Shown here in pieces: positions 58,301 to 64,000 of a stretch of 64,000 nt of DNA; positions within the stretch are counted from its first letter, which is position 1; every line of letters starts with the position of its first letter. Under the pieces are notes generated by a model, which saw only the letters and a list, made by a program, of their open reading frames with translations, ran no database searches and was not told the origin of the DNA. Origin of the DNA: Basidiobolus meristosporus CBS 931.73 (lineage: Eukaryota; Basidiobolomycota; Basidiobolomycetes; Basidiobolales; Basidiobolaceae); the NCBI GenBank assembly GCA_002104905.1, contig MCFE01000264.1, forward strand, positions 1 through 64,000. Reading direction: 5' to 3'. The translations under genes were made by a program, and so were the position numbers.

Positions 58301-59352
58301 TAGAGTACTTCTTTAAAGGTCAGTGTATGGCTTCCTTCACTGCTTCTAAGGTTTACTTGGATAGTTCCTTCTCCCACTGCATCAAGTGTTCTATTGTCAC
58401 CCATGAAAACCTTCTTAATTGGAATTTCTTGATATTGGGTAAAAAGTTCTTTTTGGTGTGTAAAGTGTTGAGAAGCTCCAGAGTCAATATACCACGTCTG
58501 AGAATCCTTGTTTGTGGTCATATTTAGTGCAGATATCAATAGTCTATCTTCAGTTGTTGCAGCATTTCCATATTCAGGCTTCTTTTGCTGATAATCTCTC
58601 TTTTTGAGACACCGGTCTGATGTGTGTCCTTTCCTTTTGCAGTAGTTGCAAAATAGGTTGCTGTTGCCTTTGTAGGGTCTTGGGTACCTCCTTTGTTGGT
58701 TATCATTGCTTATTAAAGCATTTTCTTCTTCCTTCTTATTGGCGCTTGATTTCCTTAATTCTTCATCCAGGAGCCTTCCATATACGTAATTTAAGGTCAA
58801 ATCTTCAGTTCTGGACTCTAGGGCTGATACAAGGCCCTGAAACTCGTCTGTCAGGCTATTCAGGATGGTAACTATCACATCCTCATCAGTAGTTGGTACA
58901 CCCACAGATTCCATCTCCTCTACCAGCAGGGTAATTCTGTTAATTGGATATTTCATTTCTTCTCCTGGCAGCATCTTTGTAGTAAAGAATTTTCTTCTCA
59001 GATACATTTTCTTGGCAGCTGAACATGACTGGTAGGTGTCTTCTAATGCCTTCCAGGCATTCTTTGCCGTTTTTGCTCTTGAGCATTGAATTAGCAATTT
59101 GTCCTTGACATTAAGGCAAATGCAGTTAAAGGCACTTTGTTCTTTCTTCTGGTACTTTAAGGCTTCCTCTCCCACATTTTTAGGAGGGCATTCTTCTCCC
59201 ATGACAATATCCCAAAGGCCTCTTTCTTGTAGCAGCATCTTCATCTTCACCTTCCACACTTGGTAGTTAGAGCCATCCAACTTTTCAGCAGAGGGAAAAA
59301 TTCCAGTAATAGCAGTAGCGGACATTGCAGAGAGTGACAGCTTGGGGCTCAT
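55396..59352 (-). CDS. Copia gag-pol polyprotein, intact
   Basis: A single frame; from the ATG inside the primer binding site it encodes 1318 residues. In order: gag helical domain (FPSAEKLDGSNYQVWKVKM), CCHC knuckle (CNYCKRKGHTSDRC), aspartic protease (WYIDSGASQHF), GAG-pre-integrase (LWHRRFGHINFDYLRKM) and integrase. The integrase shows an H-H-C-C region, then DLIHSDLCGPM, FIDDYTR, SDNGGEY and NGVAEQ for the D-D-E triad. Reverse transcriptase follows (KARLVAKGYSQ, QIDVKTAFLNG, ALYVDDLII with the YVDD site), then RNase H (YSDADW, ALSTTEAEY, HIDIRHHF). Gag and pol are fused in one frame, as in several copia elements, with no frameshift. The ATG further in (MSATAIT) is an alternative start. 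The open frame continues upstream into the LTR but is not expected to be translated there. Confidence 0.95.
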   Translation of the reverse strand: MSPKLSLSAMSATAITGIFPSAEKLDGSNYQVWKVKMKMLLQERGLWDIVMGEECPPKNVGEEALKYQKKEQSAFNCICLNVKDKLLIQCSRAKTAKNAWKALEDTYQSCSAAKKMYLRRKFFTTKMLPGEEMKYPINRITLLVEEMESVGVPTTDEDVIVTILNSLTDEFQGLVSALESRTEDLTLNYVYGRLLDEELRKSSANKKEEENALISNDNQQRRYPRPYKGNSNLFCNYCKRKGHTSDRCLKKRDYQQKKPEYGNAATTEDRLLISALNMTTNKDSQTWYIDSGASQHFTHQKELFTQYQEIPIKKVFMGDNRTLDAVGEGTIQVNLRSSEGSHTLTFKEVLYVPEIAKNLLSVSKATAEGLSFSFDNSGCRITDQNGAHIALGIRDQNLYRLTYIPSYLEANISNLNEETPMLWHRRFGHINFDYLRKMIKDQLISGVKIDPPANLEHCEACIYGKQARQPFKSSGLIKTKKKLDLIHSDLCGPMQNLSLGGMKYLITFIDDYTRYTWVYFMERKEEALSKIREFKAMVERETGEKIKKIRSDNGGEYTSKLFIHFCKIHGIKQETTVPYSPQQNGVAEQANRSIIDMARCMIHDQKLSYDFWAESVATAVYLKNRSYNRILVDSTPFEAWYGYRPSAEHLRIFGCTAYAKKLAGNQSKFEPKSVKCILLSYCNESKAYRLYNTKAKKLIKSRDVLFDENSKFSQKMTSDDDKNLISSPPIVRIESEQNNENFFTPEDSTTVVQPESVPRNIPEVIIPVSNARRSNWTRNSPNYYINEGTNLAYAYAVHIDEPQTVKEALNSPQTKFWRSAMTEEYQALMENQTWDIVKKSIGCRWVFKTKYKSDGTIERYKARLVAKGYSQTKGLDYTETFAPVAKFNSIILILAIAAKYKFFIHQIDVKTAFLNGELDEDVYMDQPDGFVDQNNPHLVCKLKKSLYGLKQSLRAWNCKIDSYLESLSFKRSNADYSIYYKPDRANPVILALYVDDLIIVANNLETLEETKSSLSKEFKMSDLGELSYYLGIKFSIDRSTQTITLSQSKYIQDILKKYKMEDCKPAATPMETNLNLVKTQPNQESLVPSESPDFPYQSMVGSLMYIMLGTHPDISYSVGVVSQHNPNYGSDHIAAVKRIFRYLKGTADICLRYTYKDSEQDLVGYSDADWGQNLEDRRSTTEYTFLYCKGAISWNSRKQPTVALSTTEAEYMAACEATKVAMWLRKLFTDLGLCQKTPITLFQDNQGCIQLGRNPTFHARTKHIDIRHHFIREAIENNLVSLVYCPTDEMIADIFTKPLARDKFEYLRSKLGLVSMSI

Positions 59353-59356
59353 AACC
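59345..59356 (-). other. Primer binding site: half-tRNA-iMet type
   Basis: GGTTATGAGCCC follows the 5' LTR directly on the element strand. It is the complement of GGGCTCATAACC, the anticodon stem-loop of fungal initiator Met tRNA as I know it, rather than of a tRNA 3' end. This is the priming mode described for Drosophila copia and yeast Ty5. The ATG in it starts gag-pol. Confidence 0.7.
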
Positions 59357-59705
59357 TGTTGTAAGAGTCTTGGAGATATTGGAAGTGATTGGGAGAACAA
59401 GTAGATTATGTGGTTTTCACTTAATGATTTATTGAATGTAAAAGTAGTATTTATACTTTTACCTGGTCTTGGCATTACAAACACGTAGAATAGGTTAAGG
59501 AAGGTCCCAAGAGCATGTGTGCAAAGTTTGGGGCTGTTTGGACAACTTTGAGAATTTTCATGTTCTGGGTACCTGGCATTTTGGTGAAAATATTCTAAGT
59601 AAATCCCAACAAGGAATTTGGTCAGTATTCTCTAGGATTTGAAGGTGATGATCTAAGTGACTAAGTTAGGTGAATATTTAGGTGGAAATACAAATTTTTA
59701 CAACA
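59357..59705 (-). repeat. 5' LTR of the intact copia element
   Basis: 349 bp with TGTTGTAA/TTACAACA ends. On the element strand it has TATAAATA (59455-59448) and AATAAA (59433-59428), the expected promoter and poly(A) signal pair. Confidence 0.95.
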
Positions 59706-62030
59706 ACTTGATGGTATTTTGATGGCCTCACAACAAGACTCTGATGGCATTACATTGGCAGTATGACAGCCTGCAGCTGGTTCTGTATAATGCTACTGTA
59801 CCAATTTACCAAATGGTATTTCCTTTTCTACCTCCCCTTGTGAAATTCATATATTCCACTGTAGAATTGCCCCTCTTTATTTGCTTACCCACTACTACCT
59901 TGGGTATTTCACATATAGTCTGAATCAAAAAAAACATGGCCTCCTGCTTACTAACCTCTACAAATGCGCATACCTGCCGCATCTTGCAAGCATATGCTTG
60001 GTTGTCACCACTTTTGCCATAAATACCTCCTGAATATCAGCAAAGAACTTCTTGGTATTTAGCCAATATATTCCTTCTCCCTACTGGATTCTAGTCCCCC
60101 TTATAGGTGTGCTCTGGCTTTTGTTTGTGTCAATTCCATATTGAATGGTGTAGAAGTTGGCTTTGACCAAGAGAAAGCCAGTATACTTTGGTTGAGTTTT
60201 CCTATAAAAATTAGTTGCTTGTTGCTCCCAACCCAACTTTGGATTACTTAACTGATTACCCATGCATTAGGGCTACTTAGCTTCTTAATGCCATATGCAT
60301 AGGTGTGTTCATGTGCACATTTGCCCTTGGTAATTTTCAACTCTTCCTGGCTGTTCTCCATGTGCCAACTCATCACATCCATGCTGGACTTTAAGGTAAT
60401 ATTCTTGATGAGATTTGGATATGGTAGGACCTGCAACTTGACTTGTCTTCCTATCTCTTCACACATCTGCTCTATAGGAGGCTCCCAAAAGGTGAGGCAA
60501 GGCCCAATATTCTCCACACACTGTGCAAGATGGAGTAGAGAATGGATTCAGTAGCAGCAGAGATCTACATGTTCAGCTTTATGCTTTTAGTATAGCTGCT
60601 CAAATCCTGTCACAAACTCCTTGAACAACAGCTGTAGATGCATCAGGTTGGCACTGGCAATCCACTTCTGGATAAATATTCTTACAATGTCCACATATGA
60701 CTCCCAATGCTCCAATGCACTCTTGGTAGGAATGGCTTCAGAATGCCACTTGAATAAATATATATCCAGTTCATCCAGTCTTTGCATTTGTATTGTTGCA
60801 TATAGGTATGAATATTAATTGGAGCCTGAGAGAAGTACTTAGGGAAGCAGACACTCTGTAATATCTTGCCAACTGTTTCAGATTTCTCTGGTATTTCAGA
60901 GGGCTCATTTAGCTTGAAATGCCCCATGTACAACTTGGTCATCAGTATACGGATATGGTTGAAAAGCAAATACATTACTCCCAGTGGAAAGCTTTAGCTC
61001 CAACAAATACCCTCTATCTTGAGTATCTCCAGTTTCCAATTGATTCCATATTCTGGCCAGTGACCTATAGCTTGCCAACTTTGCTGCAATTGCATGCTGA
61101 CTTCTGTACATTCTCTTGGTGGAAAGATGATATTCTTAGTGCTGGTGTTTGGGTAATAATAATGTGTGTGAGTTTTGGAGTAACTCCCCTTGATCTCACA
61201 CATTTGACAGCAATACCATCCATTGTGCCTGGATAACCTGCTATCTTGCTGATAGCTGGGGTATCTCCTATACAAATAATACTATGCACTTTTACATGAT
61301 GGCCATTTACTGTTATCTTGCTGGAAAGCATACAAAATTTTTCCAGCAATGGATACAAGTCACTATTCAGGTTAGACAGTGATTTAGGCCCAGATACTAG
61401 TGAGACTACCATCAGATTATTGCTCTGATACCATAAGTTGAGTGGCAGATTCTGGGATGAATTTGGCAAGAGGCAGTAATATATCCTAAAAGCCCCCATT
61501 ACTAATATTAGTGGAAATGTGACACCTCTCTAGCCACATCATTGTATCACTCACCAGTTGCTGGATTACTGGGCTCACTTGGCTCCATAAAGTATCCTTG
61601 GCATTTGTTTCAATGGGTGTTGTCTCATTGCATATAGGGATCTGACTGGGCTCATATGCAGTACTGTCAATAGGGGAGAAAGGCTCAAAATCTATCAGTG
61701 AACCTTCCTTGTCAGAGCAATCACTCTGCATGCTATATTCAGAAGGCTGAGATGAGGCTAAAGGCATCACAAACACACCTAACTCAGTTTGCACAAGGTG
61801 CCAAAGATGGCCAGATGCTGTTATAGAAGTATTAACTGGCCAGCAAGATAATGTTGGTGCAGTAGTGACCAATGAATGGTCAAATAGGACTTGTGTGGCA
61901 AAACACTGGCCATGATCCTTGCAATACTCCCTATGCTGTCTGCGTGCTTCATGGCTGAGAGACTTGCCACAATAGCCACATGGTCTTTTTCTCTTCTCTT
62001 ATGGCGTTGAGTCAAAGTTATCCTGTCCAT
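59706..62030 (-). pseudogene. Tnp2-type (CACTA-like) transposase, frameshifted remnant
   Basis: Scattered minus-strand frames form one decayed transposase. Read right to left: a C2HC-type finger PCGYCGKSLSHEARRQH (about 61,965) heads a frame to 61,486. A second frame (61,499-61,065) has LVSGPKSLSNLNSDLYPLL and then ICIGDTPAISKIAGYPG, where Tnp2 proteins have GDIPA.RK..G. The frame then shifts to WYCCQMCEIKGSYSKTHTHY (about 61,200). Further frames hold LMTKLYMGHFKL (about 60,930), WIYIYSSGILKPFLP, and GPCLTFWEPP (about 60,500), in Tnp2 order. Several frameshifts and stops separate them. Terminal CACTA repeats were not found. The element adjoins the copia LTR at 59705. CpG is nearly absent. Confidence 0.65.
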
Positions 62031-62237
62031 GGGGCAAACAGTTTGACCTTCAACTGTGTAATGCTATTATTTCACTTTTTGGTCAATATTCATGTGAACT
62101 TAAGACAGTCTTGTATTTGAGACATTGCACCTACATGAATGTAAGATTCAATGATAACCTGCCATAGTATGCATTATAAATAAAGTTATGGCTCCACATA
62201 CACATGTATATGTAACACTATTTCCCCATTGGTTTGA

Positions 62238-63660
62238 CTCACTTCCATATATATACTGCCAAAGGATAAAGCAAAGTCATCTGATTCCCAACCAAACCCC
62301 ACCACTGACAGCAACAGAAGAACTGTTGGACAACAGCTTGCTTTGACATTTAGTGCAACAAGCAGGGCTACATCCAAAAAAGGCCCTGTGGACAGTGTGC
62401 CCATTGAAGGTAATAATGTGGACTCCTCAGGCTCTCAGTCAAGTTGGCAGTTGAGAACCTCCACAGAGCCACAAGATGACTGTTATGCTGAGGCAGATGA
62501 GAATGTAGCAAATGCAGTACCCTCAGTTGAAGACCAGCAAGTGGCTGTCAAAACAATACCACCATGCATATTAGCAAGTATGTTGTCAGCTCATACCAAA
62601 GCATTAATGAAGCAATTAGGTGCAGTGGCTGCTATGATAGATGCAATGGCCCAGAGAAATCAGGAAATAGTCCAGAATCAGGATGAGCAGATAACATGTG
62701 TAGAGCAATCAATATCCCGGGTAGAGAAAGCAGTATCTTTACTGGAAAGAAGAAACCCAAGTTGCACAATGTCACAGCCAAGAACTGAGCCATTTCCCAA
62801 TGTAACAGCAGAGAAACACTGTACAGTCTTTGAAGCACAACAACAGCACCCAAAGATAAAGCCCACAGAAAAACCTATCACAGCCTGGAAGGGAGACAGT
62901 GTGGTGTGTATACCAAAGCCTAAAAATCAAAAGACATTGAAGATCTGTGAAGCTGTTGAGTGCAATAATGAAGAGTGGGCTGATATTCAAGAGGCTGTCT
63001 GATGTCTAGCACACCATCACGTCCAGGCCAGCATACCATGGGACCATCAGGAACTCAAGGCCAAGCAGAATGCACATGACTTGTTCTATGAGCATTATAC
63101 TGGATTCAAACAGGCAAATGGATTTTGGGCCAGCATTGGTATGCTAAGAAAGTATCTTAAGAATGGCAGCAACTATCAATGTCACAGGAACAAGGGTGCC
63201 ATGGCTAAAAGCCAGCGGCATTCTCAAGAGCCTGTTAAAAGCAGGGCCAAATGCTCCAGACAAGCATCAAAGAGATGTCAGATAGCTGGAAGAGTGTCAA
63301 TTAGGGACAAGCAGGCAGACATAGATGCACCAGCACAACATTTATTCAAGGAAAAAGCGTAGTATCACTCAAGAAGCACTCAGTCAATGCAGCAGTGAAG
63401 GACCTAGCAGTGATAAAACCAGCGGCTTTTACAGGAGCCCACCACAACTATGGTTGAGAGCTCAAAACAGGCAAAAAAGAAACAGCAGGTTGCCAGAAGA
63501 GTGCCAGCAAGGAACAAGCAGGCCTAAGCAGATGCTCCAGAGCAGAATTTATCAAAGACAAAGTGTAGTTCTTTATAAAAAGCACTCAGACAAAGTTGCA
63601 GCAAAAGACCTGGCAGTGATTAAGCAAAAGGTAAAGGGAAAAATGTCTACCCAAGCCTGA
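62238..63660 (+). pseudogene. LINE ORF1-like region, interrupted
   Basis: One frame runs from 62238 to 63362, broken only by a TGA at 63000-63002. No ATG heads it; a CTG at 62256 before PKDKAKSSDSQPN may be a mutated start. The first part has a coiled-coil-like stretch (ALMKQLGAVAAMIDAMAQ, then QNQDEQITCVEQSISRVEKA), typical of ORF1 trimerisation domains. The part after the TGA is very basic (Lys, Arg, Gln). From about 63,270 to 63,660 the DNA forms an imperfect direct repeat of roughly 230 bp, each copy with a KKHS..AA.KDLAVIK segment, in shifted frames. Identity as LINE ORF1 is inferred from the layout and the endonuclease-like start downstream. Confidence 0.5.
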
Positions 63661-63956
63661 GAAAGGGAGGCATGAAAAAAAAACTGCAGTTCTTACCAAT
63701 TAATGCCGCAAGCCTAGAACTGACTGAATCTCTTCATAGCCAAGAAGAATTACAAATAAGAAAATAGCTGTCTTCACAAGAGTTGTAAGCACAGCCAGTT
63801 GAGCTACACTGCAGCAAGGTAGATGAGTTTGCTGAATAAGGCAATTTGTCTACCACAGCCTCCTCATCCTCCATTGTTGACAAAGTAAAGATCCCACTAA
63901 CAGACAAGGCTACAATGTCAAGAGCTCAAAAGACTACCACTAAGCCTTTAGTGTAA

Positions 63957-64000
63957 TTTTGGAACATTAATAGTCACACCAAGAGGTTGCAGCACTTCTT
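63957..64000 (+). other. Possible start of a LINE endonuclease domain (ORF2), cut by the window end
   Basis: After a TAA, the frame reads FWNINSHTKRLQHFF to the last base. WNI/WNIN followed by a charged stretch is the usual beginning of the AP-endonuclease domain of LINE ORF2. Only 14 residues are visible, so the call is tentative. Confidence 0.35.

Larger units (their letters stand above)
55037..59705 (-). mobile_element. Intact Ty1/copia LTR retrotransposon
   Basis: The 4.67-kb element reads right to left: 5' LTR 59705-59357, primer binding site, one long gag-pol frame, polypurine tract, 3' LTR 55384-55037. The domain order protease-integrase-RT-RNaseH defines copia. The two LTRs differ at about six bases and one indel in 348, so insertion is recent. 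The immediate flanks (ATTTT on the left, ACTTG on the right) do not match, so a target-site duplication is missing. CpG is scarce throughout. Confidence 0.95.

Overview
This window is nuclear DNA of a filamentous fungus. The protein-coding genes have short introns (about 45-82 nt) with GT..AG ends. They include fungal families: a DASH-complex Dam1 protein, lanosterol 14-alpha-demethylase, cofactor-independent phosphoglycerate mutase, a secreted GH18 chitinase with C-terminal accessory domains, and a PAS/GATA factor of White Collar-2 type. Telomere-type CCCTAA units (TTAGGG on the other strand) occur at the left. An early-diverging (zygomycete-type) fungus is my inference from the gene mix and the CpG-poor repeats; no sequence here proves the species.

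Layout. 1-2143: the 3' parts of two non-LTR retrotransposons (LINEs) in head-to-tail order, each ending directly in CCCTAA repeats, with almost no CpG. 3677-11013: host genes for a zinc alcohol dehydrogenase (-), a PhoD-type alkaline phosphatase (+, 11 exons) and CYP51 (-, 6 exons). 14337-16871: a large single-exon coiled-coil protein that I do not recognise. 17555-19337: mitochondrial methylmalonate-semialdehyde dehydrogenase (-). 21861-22595: Dam1 with an extra C-terminal winged-helix-like region. 24192-25730: a cluster of broken LTRs. 27686-29041: a glucokinase/hexokinase homologue (-). 29199-30450: two weak copies of a VGAHNG-containing, DM9-like segment. 32325-32655: a solo LTR with a perfect 5-bp target duplication. 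36130-36375: a small basic protein. 38477-38938: mitochondrial pyruvate carrier subunit of MPC2 type. 40425-43179: a six-exon PAS/GATA regulator (-). 47749-49281: phosphoglycerate mutase. 51388-53207: chitinase. 53862-59705: LTR remnants and one intact Ty1/copia element (-). 59706-62030: a frameshifted Tnp2/CACTA-type transposase (-). 62238-64000: the 5' part of another LINE (+).

Metabolic genes dominate the host part: glycolysis (hexokinase, phosphoglycerate mutase), pyruvate entry into mitochondria (MPC2), valine/propionate catabolism, alcohol metabolism, phosphate release, ergosterol synthesis and chitin turnover. They are independent, monocistronic and widely spaced; I see no obvious biosynthetic cluster. 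Exon joins below were derived by hand. For the fully resolved spliced genes the exon lengths sum to a multiple of three and the joins keep conserved motifs in frame.

The most unusual structures are the telomere-repeat-tailed LINEs, the near-absence of CpG in the transposons, the copia element whose start codon lies inside its half-tRNA-iMet primer binding site, and the Dam1/winged-helix architecture.
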